Shown one piece after another: positions 28,396-36,655 of a stretch of DNA of 64,000 nucleotides. The translations under genes were made by a program, and so were the position numbers. The notes under the pieces are model-generated. The model was not told the DNA's origin, searched no databases, and saw nothing but the letters and a program-made list of their open reading frames with translations. Source of the stretch: Swaminathania salitolerans. GTDB lineage: Bacteria > Pseudomonadota > Alphaproteobacteria > Acetobacterales > Acetobacteraceae. The stretch's first letter is position 1, and every line of letters starts with the position of its first letter. The stretch lies in NCBI RefSeq assembly GCF_025994315.1, contig NZ_BAQE01000002.1; one strand, 5' to 3'.

Positions 28396-30700
28396 TGATT
28401 CCGAAGGTACCGATCGTCTTGAAAGTCAGGTTGAACAGCACGGTCGTATTACGCTGCTGGCCACCGATGGAGGTATATTGCTTGATCGCGAGGATGTCCA
28501 AGCCGAAGCAGTCGTTGCTGTAGCCGATATCACCGCCGAGACTGACGAATTCATGACGCGACAGGGAGCGTCGGCCATAGACCGAGGCGTGATACTGTCC
28601 GATCTGGGTCGAGACGCCCGACGTGATTTCGTTGGTCGGCGTGTAATAGACCTGAGTCGGTCCATTTCTCCGGTAATTCGTGGCATAGAGATAATAGGGC
28701 GTGACCGGTTCGTAGATATAGCCCGCATTGACGTGGAATACCGGCACGCCGACGCTCACCAGTCCCTCGCCGTAATCGAAGCGCTTCCGCCAGGGATCGT
28801 AGCGGCCGCGCGCTGTCAGATCGAGATAACGGTTCGGGCTTACCCGGATACGTCCCACCGGAGAGGACAGATGATGCGACAGGCCGGAATAGGGGATCCG
28901 GTTATGGGTGATGTGCTGCTGGATACTCTCGCCCACGAGGAAATCCACGACATGGCCGCGCCACGTCCAGTTTCCGTGAATGCCGATATTGCCGCGCAGA
29001 CCGCCATCGAGCCTGTCGGTTCCCGTATAGCGATTGAGCGCGAAAAGCGTGCTGTCGGTGAACTCGTATTGCAGGCTGTCCTCGTTCGGGATCATGCGGG
29101 CAGCGCTGTTGCCCATGTTCGGTGCGGCGATGGCCTGCACGATCGGTTCGAGAATCTGGGAGCCATGACCATGCGCGAAGCTGCGCAGGAAAGGCCAGTT
29201 CATCTTCAGGGCGACCGTCGGCAGCACCCAGCCTGAGGTATGGGTCCCGGTATCGTTGTAATAGAGCGGTTGCTCGGTCAGATGACTGGCCTGATAGACG
29301 GTGGCATCGAGCCGTGCGGTGAGGAGCCACATCTGGCCCAGACTGTTATGGAACGGACGATTCCAGTTCATCTGGATCTGTCCGCGCTGGTCCCGTGCGC
29401 CCTCGGGGCGATAGACGTTGAAATTGGTGGTGTTGAGCGAGAACGTGCCGCCCAGTGGATCCGTCTCGCCCTGGAATGCGTAGGAGAGGCGCGGCAGGAC
29501 GAAGGGCAGGTTGGAGTTCCGGATGACGCCCTGGTTCAGGCCCTGGTAGAACTGCCCGTCGAGGCGCGTATAGGATCCGACGCCGAATCCCTCGAGATAG
29601 GCCGTCGAGTTCAGCGTTTCGTTGCCGTAGCCCGAGATTCGATAGTCGCGCATGTAGTTGGCGGATGAGGCGAGATTGACGTTCGCCCCCGCACGCCAGT
29701 GCTCGTCCAGATCGAACACCGCGCGTCCGCGCACATAGCCCTGGATTCCGTTGTCGTTCGTTCCGCTGACGGTATTGCCGAACGTATTGACGTAGCTCCC
29801 TTCCTTGTGGGTGCTGTACGCGATCCCGCCGGTGAGATTGACCTTGCCGAAATTGAGCTGGTTTCTGTACTGGCCGCTGATCTGCGGGCCGGTCCGGCTC
29901 GAGATCAGCCCCTGAACGGTCAGATCCTGCTGCCGGTCGATGGCCCAGAAATAGGGGATCGTGAAATAGGTGCCCAGATAGCGGTCATGCGGGCTGATAC
30001 CGGGCATCAGAAAGCCGCTCTGTCGCTTCACGCTCGGATCCGACATGGAGAAGAGCGGCAGATACACGATCGGCAGTCCCAGCATGTCGAGATAGGCATG
30101 GCTGAACTCGATGCGCTTGTGCTCGGCATCCTGCGTCGCGTTATAGGCGCGCAGCTGCCAGAAGGGAGGGCGGCTCGGATGTTCGGCACAGATGGCGCAG
30201 GCCGTATAGACGGCCTTGGCCATGTCGTTGATCTTGCCGTCGGTACGACGCATCCCGTTCGCAGCGAGCTTCGCATTGTCTTCCATACGGAAATAGATCG
30301 CCCGTGCGATCCCGTCATGCATCCCGTTGCTCAGCTGGACTTGCTGTGCGTAGCTCGTACTGCCATCCGGCTCGACCATGGCGACATGCCCCGTCGCGGT
30401 CAGAACGCCGGTATTGCGATCATAGACGATCTTGTCGGCGCGCAGGGCGTGATCGCCCTGCCAGACCTGGACATTGCCGGTCCAGGTCGCGACACCGGAT
30501 CTGGTATAGCTTTCCTGATCCGCAAGATAGGTCACCGGGTCGGATTGCGAGGTCGGTTTGCCGATGGCGACCTTGGGGCCGGTCTGTCTCTGCATGGTGG
30601 CACCGGCCTGCGGAATCTGGCCGAACGTGGCGCCGCCCGCGAGCATGGAAGCGGCAAGCCAGCTCCTGCGCCTGTTACGCGCATCGCGCATGTTCGACAT
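28388..30700 (-). CDS. lptD: LPS-assembly protein LptD (outer membrane)
   Basis: LptD is the outer membrane barrel that inserts LPS into the outer leaflet with LptE. The 770-residue protein has a signal peptide (about residues 1-35), an N-terminal OstA-type jellyroll domain (ADKIVYDRNTGVLTATGHV), and a large C-terminal beta barrel ending in an aromatic-rich strand. Only three Cys remain in the whole protein: two in a CAIC pair near residues 165-170 and one near 730 (SNDCFG). E. coli has four, so a single interdomain disulfide is likely. ATG 30700 overlaps the lptG stop (TGATG) and has GGAGGA seven bases before it. Confidence 0.94.
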   Translation of the reverse strand: MSNMRDARNRRRSWLAASMLAGGATFGQIPQAGATMQRQTGPKVAIGKPTSQSDPVTYLADQESYTRSGVATWTGNVQVWQGDHALRADKIVYDRNTGVLTATGHVAMVEPDGSTSYAQQVQLSNGMHDGIARAIYFRMEDNAKLAANGMRRTDGKINDMAKAVYTACAICAEHPSRPPFWQLRAYNATQDAEHKRIEFSHAYLDMLGLPIVYLPLFSMSDPSVKRQSGFLMPGISPHDRYLGTYFTIPYFWAIDRQQDLTVQGLISSRTGPQISGQYRNQLNFGKVNLTGGIAYSTHKEGSYVNTFGNTVSGTNDNGIQGYVRGRAVFDLDEHWRAGANVNLASSANYMRDYRISGYGNETLNSTAYLEGFGVGSYTRLDGQFYQGLNQGVIRNSNLPFVLPRLSYAFQGETDPLGGTFSLNTTNFNVYRPEGARDQRGQIQMNWNRPFHNSLGQMWLLTARLDATVYQASHLTEQPLYYNDTGTHTSGWVLPTVALKMNWPFLRSFAHGHGSQILEPIVQAIAAPNMGNSAARMIPNEDSLQYEFTDSTLFALNRYTGTDRLDGGLRGNIGIHGNWTWRGHVVDFLVGESIQQHITHNRIPYSGLSHHLSSPVGRIRVSPNRYLDLTARGRYDPWRKRFDYGEGLVSVGVPVFHVNAGYIYEPVTPYYLYATNYRRNGPTQVYYTPTNEITSGVSTQIGQYHASVYGRRSLSRHEFVSLGGDIGYSNDCFGLDILAIKQYTSIGGQQRNTTVLFNLTFKTIGTFGING

Positions 30701-31851
30701 CAGCCATCCTCCAGATGCAATAGCAGGGCCACAGCCAGACACAGACCCGCGACCGTCGGTGCCCAGGCCGCCATGACGGGCGGCAGGGCGCCGGATTCAC
30801 CAAATTGCGCGGCCACTTTCGATATTGTGAACAGCGCGAACCCTGCGGCAATGCCCGAACCGAGCATGCGGGCCACGCCGCCGCGCCGGGTCGGGCGCAT
30901 CGAAAACCCGGCCGAAACGAGCGCCATCGTACCACACAGGATCGGCAGAGCTAACAGAGTCTGGAAGTGCAGTCGATGCCGGATGGATGAAAATCCGGAA
31001 CGTTCGAGCAGATGAATGAAGCCGGGCAGGGACCAGACGGAAAGCGTATCGGGCGAGGCGAAGCTCTGCTCGACGCGGGTGAGGGTGAGGTTCGTGGGGA
31101 GATAATATTCCCCGATATGAAGGGGCAGATGATTGGGGCGCACGCTTGCCGCATCCTCGAGCTTCCATGCGCCCCGGACGAGCTCCCCGCGCGGTGCCTC
31201 GATGCGTACCACCATCTGGTCGCGCCCGTTCAGACGGAAGATGCTGATATCGTTGATCCGCAGATGATGGTCGTGCATCAGGACCCTGCGCGCATGGAGG
31301 ATGGCGACGCCCTTTCCGCTTTCGCTGTCGTCGAGCTGTCTCAGCCACAGGGCACCACCATTGAGCGAGAGCGGTCCGCCTCCGGTCTTGAGATAGGCCT
31401 CGTCGAGCAACTCGGCCTTGCGGAACATGGCGGAGGACAGGGGCGAGAGTGCAAGCGTGCCGAAAAGCCCCATCAGGATCGCGCAGGCAAGAGGGGCTGC
31501 AAGAAACTGCCAGGCCGAGATACCCGCAGCGCGCGCGACGATCAGCTCGGACGAGCGCGTGAGACGCCAGAAGCAGACGATCCCGCCGAGCAATATGCCG
31601 AACGGCATGATCATGATCATGAAATACGGAACGTGCAGCCCCGCGATCTCGGTTACGAGACTCGTCGGAACATCGGGCTTGGTCGCGACGCGACGCAGCA
31701 GATCGATGAAATCGAACAGCGAGACGAGCCCTGTGAGCGCCGCGATCATGGCCACGGCAAACAGGGAGAACACACGCGATATATAGAGCGAGAGCGTGAC
31801 CGAGACCCCCGATCCCGATCCGTGAAGGAGAGGGAGTAACTTACGCACCAT
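30700..31851 (-). CDS. lptG: LPS export ABC transporter permease LptG
   Basis: One of two inner membrane permeases that, with the LptB ATPase, pull LPS out of the inner membrane. The 383-residue YjgP/YjgQ-family protein has three N-terminal membrane helices (near residues 20-130), a periplasmic beta-jellyroll (about 150-290), and three C-terminal helices. It overlaps lptF by 11 bases and lptD by one base. The assignment LptG rather than LptF rests on gene order (second of the pair) and overall pattern. LptB is not in this window. Confidence 0.92.
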   Translation of the reverse strand: MVRKLLPLLHGSGSGVSVTLSLYISRVFSLFAVAMIAALTGLVSLFDFIDLLRRVATKPDVPTSLVTEIAGLHVPYFMIMIMPFGILLGGIVCFWRLTRSSELIVARAAGISAWQFLAAPLACAILMGLFGTLALSPLSSAMFRKAELLDEAYLKTGGGPLSLNGGALWLRQLDDSESGKGVAILHARRVLMHDHHLRINDISIFRLNGRDQMVVRIEAPRGELVRGAWKLEDAASVRPNHLPLHIGEYYLPTNLTLTRVEQSFASPDTLSVWSLPGFIHLLERSGFSSIRHRLHFQTLLALPILCGTMALVSAGFSMRPTRRGGVARMLGSGIAAGFALFTISKVAAQFGESGALPPVMAAWAPTVAGLCLAVALLLHLEDG

Positions 31852-33004
31852 CGTTCGACTTCCGCTTGCGTGCGAGGATTTCCCGCCCGAACAGCCAGAT
31901 CGCCCCGACGAGTGCCGGTGCGACGGCCACCACCCACAGAAGCGGCACGAGGCGCAGGTTCCGGCCTGCGAGGTTCTGGAGCATGAGACTCATCGCCATC
32001 AGCCCCACGATGGCCAGGATCGCCGCGAGCGGGCGCTTGATATTGCCATGTCGGGAGAATGCCCCGCTCAGAACGGCAATGAGGGCGATCATCACGAAGG
32101 ACATCGTCGTCAGGGGCGCAGTCAGACGTCGCCAGCCTTCCACGGCAAACTTGCCCCAGTCGCGCTGCGCGACATAGCGCGGATCGGGATGGAACAGCTC
32201 GTGCAGCGACATCTCCGTCGCATCGCGGATCTCGGAATCGGCCTGCTTGCGCGTGGTCAGGTCGATCGTGTTGCGGGCGAAGCTGAGGACGTTCAGGCGG
32301 CCCGTATGATGATCGATCTCCTGACGCGATCCGTTGAAGAGCACCACTCTGGGCTGATTGTTCACGACGATCATGCTGCCGCGTTCGGCCAGGATCGTGG
32401 CACGGGCCTGGGGTTGCCGGTCATCCTCGACGAAGACGCCATGCATCTCTCCGTTGCGGTCCCGCGAGCGGACATAGACGGTCATATCCTTCGAGAGCTG
32501 GGTGAACACGCCATCCTGCAGCAGGAAGGCGGCCATACGGTTGCGAATCTCGAATTCGTAGCGCCGGAACGCGTGATAGGAGACAGGAACGAGCCAGAGC
32601 GTGAGCAGATAGCACAGAAGCGTCGTGAGGGCCGCGCATGCAAGCGCCGGACGGGCGAGCTGGAACGGCGAGAGGCCCGCTGCCTGCATGACTGCGAGTT
32701 CCCGGTCTCCCGACATGCGCTGATAGCCGAAAAGAACGACCAGAAAGGTCGTGATCGGCAGGATGACCGCAAGAAAAGACGGAACCATGAGCGATGTCAG
32801 TTCGAGAAAGACGCGCAGGGACAGACCGCGATCGACCACGAGCGACACGAAGCGCAGGGATTGCATGAGCCAGATGAGCGCGATCGCGCCGCTCGTGATC
32901 CCGAGCAACCCGAGCAGAAGCTGGCGCAGGATGTAGCGCTCGCGCAAAGGCAGGGAAATGCGCCGCGCGGGGCGGGAGGCCGGAACAGACATGTTCATGC
33001 CCAT
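31841..33004 (-). CDS. lptF: LPS export ABC transporter permease LptF
   Basis: Partner permease of LptG. The 387-residue protein starts with a short Arg-rich cytoplasmic segment, then LRERYILRQLLLGLLGITSG and two further helices, a long periplasmic domain (about 140-270) and three C-terminal helices. The motif GDRELAVMQAAGLSPFQLARP after the third helix is the conserved coupling region that contacts LptB. It is the first gene of the operon, with a 332-base divergent region to the next + gene, where its promoter must lie. Confidence 0.93.
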   Translation of the reverse strand: MGMNMSVPASRPARRISLPLRERYILRQLLLGLLGITSGAIALIWLMQSLRFVSLVVDRGLSLRVFLELTSLMVPSFLAVILPITTFLVVLFGYQRMSGDRELAVMQAAGLSPFQLARPALACAALTTLLCYLLTLWLVPVSYHAFRRYEFEIRNRMAAFLLQDGVFTQLSKDMTVYVRSRDRNGEMHGVFVEDDRQPQARATILAERGSMIVVNNQPRVVLFNGSRQEIDHHTGRLNVLSFARNTIDLTTRKQADSEIRDATEMSLHELFHPDPRYVAQRDWGKFAVEGWRRLTAPLTTMSFVMIALIAVLSGAFSRHGNIKRPLAAILAIVGLMAMSLMLQNLAGRNLRLVPLLWVVAVAPALVGAIWLFGREILARKRKSNDGA

Positions 33005-33336
33005 AGCGGTTCACCGGCATTGCTGAAAGACGCAACTTGTTACTGAACAAAAACCCCCGGGGATCGTCTGTACTGCGCAGGAACGCGCCGAGCGGCGCTT
33101 TCCTGCTCTGGAACCCGCTCTTCCCGCGGCGACGGGGGATACCGATCCGGTTGAGACCGTGCGTCGCCTGTGCGAGGCTGACTGTCTGGCGCTCAGCGGG
33201 CAGGGCGCTCAGCGGGGGGGCGCTCAGCGAGCAGGGCGCCATGGGCAAGGCCGTGCCCGGTCTGCGGACGGCCTTTTCCCGGAAACCGGCCCCCGAACGC
33301 CGGAACCTGAACGCGACATGGTGCGGAGAAGCGAAC
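33005..33336. other. Divergent intergenic region between lptF and the oxidoreductase gene
   Basis: This 332-base stretch holds no supportable gene. Open frames run through it from 33037 but have no family text. It contains a GC-rich tandem repeat at 33188-33229 and the GGAG site of the next gene. No consensus promoter could be picked with confidence on either strand. Confidence 0.5.
33188..33229. repeat. Three copies of GGCGCTCAGCG, 15-16 bp apart
   Basis: GGCGCTCAGCG occurs at 33188-33198, 33204-33214 and 33219-33229, with short G-rich linkers. It lies about 110 bases upstream of the oxidoreductase start. Confidence 0.9.
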
Positions 33337-34317
33337 GTGAAGGCGATCCTGATCGAGAAAACTGCGGATAGGCCTATCGCTTCTCTGGGCGATGTGGACG
33401 AATCGCTTCTGCCGGAGGGCGATGTACTTGTCGATATCGCCTGTTCGACCCTGAATTATAAGGATGCCTTGGCGATTACCGGAAAGGCGCCCGTCATCCG
33501 CAATTTCCCCATGGTGCCCGGTATCGATTTTGCCGGAACGGTCGCGCAGAGCAGCAATCCGCGATTCCGTCCCGGCGATCGGGTCATTCTCAACGGGTGG
33601 GGGCTGGGCGAGACGCGCTGGGGCGGCCTCGCCGAGCGTGCCCGGGTCGAGGGAGACTGGCTCGTATCCCTGCCGGAGGGCATGGATCTGCGACAGGCGG
33701 CGGCAATCGGCACGGCGGGTTATACGGCGATGCTGTGCGTGCTGGCGCTCGAACGACACGGAATCACGCCTGACAAGGGCGAGATCGTCGTCAGCGGCGC
33801 CGCCGGGGGCGTGGGCAGTGTCGCCGTGGCACTGCTCGCGGCGCGGGGGTTCTCTGTGGTGGCGGTTACAGGGCGTGCCTCCGAGGCGGACTATCTGCGC
33901 GCCCTTGGTGCATCCTCCGTGATCGACCGGGAAGTCCTGACCGGAAAGGTCAGACCCCTCGGCAGGGAATGCTGGGCTGCTGGGATCGATGTCGCGGGAA
34001 GTCATGTCCTTGCGAACATGCTTTCGATGACGCGCTATCGCGGCATCGTGGCGACATGCGGGCTCGCCGCGGGAATGGATCTGCCGGGTTCTGTCGCGCC
34101 CTTCATCCTGCGCGGTGTGACGCTGGCGGGAATCGACAGCGTGATGTGTCCGCTGCCCGATCGTCTGGAGGCATGGTCGCGTCTCGCCAGCGATCTGGCG
34201 CCCGAGACGCTCGAGGCCATGATCGCCACATGTCCCCTGTCCGGCGTCATCGAGACCGCACCCCTTTTTCTGTCGGGTGCCGTACGCGGTCGCATCGTCG
34301 TGCCGATCGCGCCCTAG
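33337..34317 (+). CDS. acuI: Acrylyl-CoA reductase (AcuI/YhdH family) oxidoreductase
   Basis: A 326-residue zinc-free medium-chain dehydrogenase of the YhdH/AcuI family, which uses NADPH to reduce acrylyl-CoA to propionyl-CoA in characterised members. Family text includes STLNYKDALAITGKAPVIR, the FPMVPGIDFAGTV segment, and the nucleotide-binding loop SGAAGGVGSVAVALL. The start is GTG 33337, with GGAG eight bases upstream; the open frame extends 100 codons further without matching the family. It stands alone on the + strand, so its physiological substrate is not supported by context. Confidence 0.88.
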   Translation: MKAILIEKTADRPIASLGDVDESLLPEGDVLVDIACSTLNYKDALAITGKAPVIRNFPMVPGIDFAGTVAQSSNPRFRPGDRVILNGWGLGETRWGGLAERARVEGDWLVSLPEGMDLRQAAAIGTAGYTAMLCVLALERHGITPDKGEIVVSGAAGGVGSVAVALLAARGFSVVAVTGRASEADYLRALGASSVIDREVLTGKVRPLGRECWAAGIDVAGSHVLANMLSMTRYRGIVATCGLAAGMDLPGSVAPFILRGVTLAGIDSVMCPLPDRLEAWSRLASDLAPETLEAMIATCPLSGVIETAPLFLSGAVRGRIVVPIAP

Positions 34318-34356
34318 AGCGGGAGGGGAAGCCTCCCCCCCCGATCGCTGCGATTA

Positions 34357-34430
34357 GTCGGCGCTCGTATCTGTCGGCGCCCATGCCGTCGGCGCCCGTG
34401 TCGTCAGCGCCCGCGTCGTCAGCGCGGGTT
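34357..34430. repeat. 15-bp GC-rich tandem repeat, about 4.5 copies
   Basis: Units GTCGGCGCCCATGCC, GTCGGCGCCCGTGTC and GTCAGCGCCCGCGTC follow a first imperfect unit (34357-34372), and a partial unit runs into the end of the zinc-ribbon gene. It lies between two convergent genes. Confidence 0.9.
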
Positions 34431-34772
34431 GCGCAGCCACCTGTCGCCGCTGTGACGGCTATGGGCCACGAAGAAACCTGCCAATGTGCCGGTGATCGCA
34501 AAAGCGAGCGTCCAGAGGGAAAGCGAGACCAGCAGGAGAGAAAGCGCTGGCGTGGCGACGAGGCCGATCGCGGTGCTGGTCAGGGTCTCGTTTCGTGTCG
34601 GCCCGAAATGCCGCTGCGCATGACAATGCGGACACTCCTCATCCGTACGCTGCATCTTCTGACGACAGACGGGGCAGAGAACCACGCTTTCCTGAGCGGG
34701 AGGGCGCGGAACCGGAAGATGCCTTCCGGTCAGGATCGAACGCATCTGGTGGCGGGGCGAGATCTGGACCAT
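34419..34772 (-). CDS. Small zinc-ribbon membrane protein downstream of ccmI
   Basis: A 117-residue protein of no recognised family. It has a zinc ribbon with two CxxC knuckles (LCPVCRQKMQ and ECPHCHAQ, about residues 46-65), then a Thr/Ser-rich linker and a long hydrophobic stretch (about 75-107) that could form one or two membrane helices, ending in a basic tail. It follows ccmI by 52 bases on the same strand, so it may be co-transcribed with the Ccm genes; a role with haem or thiol chemistry would be guesswork. Start ATG 34772 was chosen because codons before it overlap ccmI and look non-coding. Confidence 0.65.
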   Translation of the reverse strand: MVQISPRHQMRSILTGRHLPVPRPPAQESVVLCPVCRQKMQRTDEECPHCHAQRHFGPTRNETLTSTAIGLVATPALSLLLVSLSLWTLAFAITGTLAGFFVAHSRHSGDRWLRNPR

Positions 34773-34824
34773 GAACCGCTCATGCCGCGAGGCATGTCGG
34801 CGGCGCAACAGGAAAAACCGACGG

Positions 34825-35562
34825 TCAGTCCGGTCCTTCGTGTTCTCCTGCGGCGATCCGCGCTTCCACCGCCTTTCTCCAGGGCGCATCGGGCGGCGCC
34901 GCATCGAGCGCCCGCCGGTAGAGGGAGAGACTGTCGGGCGAGATATGACCGTCCCGTTTCGACTGGAGCTCGGCGATCTGAAGGGCGAGTTCGGGGATGA
35001 AACGCTGGGCGAGGGCCTTGCGATAGATCCGGATCGCATCGTCTTCCTGCCCCATGGCTTCATCCACCTGTCCCAGCAGGATGGCCTGCCGCACGTAATC
35101 GGGGTCTGCTGGTGTCATCGAGTCGACCTGATGGGCCAGCCTGTCGAAAAGCGCCTTCATGCCGGGGGGAACGACGCGATCGCGGGTATGATGAGGCTGG
35201 CTCGGCAAGGACGGATGACCGTTGACGAGATAGAGCGCCCCACCGCAGAGGGGGAGCGCGAGCAACAGGAGTCCCAGACGCGACATGACGCGGGTTTCCC
35301 GGTCGAAACTCTCTTCCTCCAGGGAATCGGCCGCCAGAAGACGCCGCTCGATCTCCAGCCGCGCGCGCGCATATTCTCCCTCCGGAAGCGCCCCGGTCGC
35401 CCGGTCGCGTTCCAGCTCGGCCAGTTGCGCCCGGTAGAGCGTCATCGCCGAACGTCGCGCGTCGACGGCATGTCGCGTGCCTTGTCGCGTCACACGCAGC
35501 ATGAAGATCGTGACGGGGGCCAGAGCAAGGACCGTGACGAGAAAGAAGCCGAACCAGCTCAC
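34825..35562 (-). CDS. ccmI: Cytochrome c maturation protein CcmI
   Basis: CcmI presents apocytochrome c to the haem ligation complex. The 245-residue protein has two membrane helices (about residues 4-22 and 92-112), a cytoplasmic loop with leucine-zipper-like helices between them (YRAQLAELERDRATGAL), and a periplasmic TPR-like domain (about 130-240). The first transmembrane and loop region match the CcmI N-terminal family. Its start overlaps the ccmH stop (ATGA). Confidence 0.9.
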   Translation of the reverse strand: MSWFGFFLVTVLALAPVTIFMLRVTRQGTRHAVDARRSAMTLYRAQLAELERDRATGALPEGEYARARLEIERRLLAADSLEEESFDRETRVMSRLGLLLLALPLCGGALYLVNGHPSLPSQPHHTRDRVVPPGMKALFDRLAHQVDSMTPADPDYVRQAILLGQVDEAMGQEDDAIRIYRKALAQRFIPELALQIAELQSKRDGHISPDSLSLYRRALDAAPPDAPWRKAVEARIAAGEHEGPD

Positions 35563-36098
35563 GAGCGATGCTCTCCCTCTTCCTTCAATATGTCGGCCAG
35601 ACGCGCCTGCTCCTGCGGGTCGAGCGGTGGTGCCGGGCGCGCACGGCGCAGCATCGTCGCCGCCAGCCCCAGACCGGCGATCAGGGCGAGAGCGGGCATC
35701 GCCCAGAGCAGGAAGGTCGCTATCGAAAAGCGCGGGCTGAGCCGTATGAATTCGCCATAGCGTTGTGTCATCCAGCGCATGATCTGCGCATCGCTCTCGC
35801 CGCGCGCGACATGGATTCGAACGACGTGGCGCAGATCGCGCGCCAGCCCGGCACTGCTATCCTCTATCGATTCGTTCTGGCAGACGAGACAGCGGAGCCG
35901 GGCGCCTATCGCCTCCGCTCTCTTTTCCTGCGCGGGATCGGGAAGCATTTCCGACGGTGCATCGACTGCGAAGGCGGGCGCTGCCGACCAGGGGAAACCC
36001 GTTCGCGTTCCTCCGGGCCAGAGAAAGGAGATCAGGGCGAGAAGCACCAGCAAGCGAGGCAGAGCCGGGCGCCGCTGCCGGAGGGAAGCGCCGGTCAT
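35559..36098 (-). CDS. ccmH: Cytochrome c maturation thiol reductase CcmH
   Basis: Membrane-anchored thiol protein that reduces the CxxCH motif of apocytochrome c. The 179-residue product has a signal/anchor helix, the signature LRCLVCQNESI with Cys70 and Cys73, the ARDLRHVVRIHVARGESDAQI helix bundle, and a C-terminal membrane helix. The frame is open upstream inside ccmG to 36401, but ATG 36098 overlaps the ccmG stop by four bases and gives the normal length. It is the short CcmH (CcmL type), with CcmI encoded separately. Confidence 0.94.
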   Translation of the reverse strand: MTGASLRQRRPALPRLLVLLALISFLWPGGTRTGFPWSAAPAFAVDAPSEMLPDPAQEKRAEAIGARLRCLVCQNESIEDSSAGLARDLRHVVRIHVARGESDAQIMRWMTQRYGEFIRLSPRFSIATFLLWAMPALALIAGLGLAATMLRRARPAPPLDPQEQARLADILKEEGEHRS

Positions 36099-36655
36099 TT
36101 CGCCTCTCGCGTCAGGGGGAGAACCTTCTCCTCGAACTGGCGGGCGTCGAGCGCCGCACTGGCATGCCAGGCGATATGACCGCCCGGAAGCACGAGGAAA
36201 CTCTCCGGCACGCCCGTGACCCCCCATTCGATGGCCGTCATCCCGTCCGGATCGAGGCCGATCCGGCGATAGGGCGAACCGTCGCGCAGGACGAAACGCC
36301 GGGCATCCTCCGGGCGGTCCTTGTAGGCAATCCCCCAGATGGGCAGGAAACGGGCGATCTTTCGCAGCGCGTCCATCTCGGCGACGCAGGGAATGCACCA
36401 CGACGCGAAGAAATTGACGAGAACGGGTTCCCCGGTGCGGGAGAGCGTCCGCGTATCGAAGCCCTCTCCCGCGCCGGGAAGACCCCCGAGCGAGAAGTCA
36501 GGCAGAGGGTGACGCATCGCTTCCGTGCGGATCGCCCGTGGATCGAACCCGCCTTCCTCCATCGAAGAGAGAATCTTCCAGCATCCGAGCCCGAGTGCGC
36601 CGGCTCCGGCGACGGGCAGAGCCATGAGCAGACGTCGTCGTGACGGGATCGTCAT
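36095..36655 (-). CDS. ccmG: Thiol:disulfide interchange protein CcmG (DsbE)
   Basis: Periplasmic thioredoxin-like protein that passes reductant to CcmH and apocytochrome c. The 186-residue product has an N-terminal membrane anchor (about residues 8-28), the active site WCIPC (Cys87, Cys90) in NFFASWCIPCVAEMDAL, and the cis-proline segment GVTGVPESFLV. Stop and start overlap those of ccmH and ccmF (ATGA at both junctions). Confidence 0.95.
   Translation of the reverse strand: MTIPSRRRLLMALPVAGAGALGLGCWKILSSMEEGGFDPRAIRTEAMRHPLPDFSLGGLPGAGEGFDTRTLSRTGEPVLVNFFASWCIPCVAEMDALRKIARFLPIWGIAYKDRPEDARRFVLRDGSPYRRIGLDPDGMTAIEWGVTGVPESFLVLPGGHIAWHASAALDARQFEEKVLPLTREAK

Noticed and set aside
33037..33336. 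100-codon extension of AcuI upstream
   Set aside because: No similarity to the family; the GGAG and GTG at 33337 give the expected length.
36099..36401. N-terminal extension of CcmH
   Set aside because: Lies inside ccmG; ATG 36098 overlaps the ccmG stop and gives normal length.
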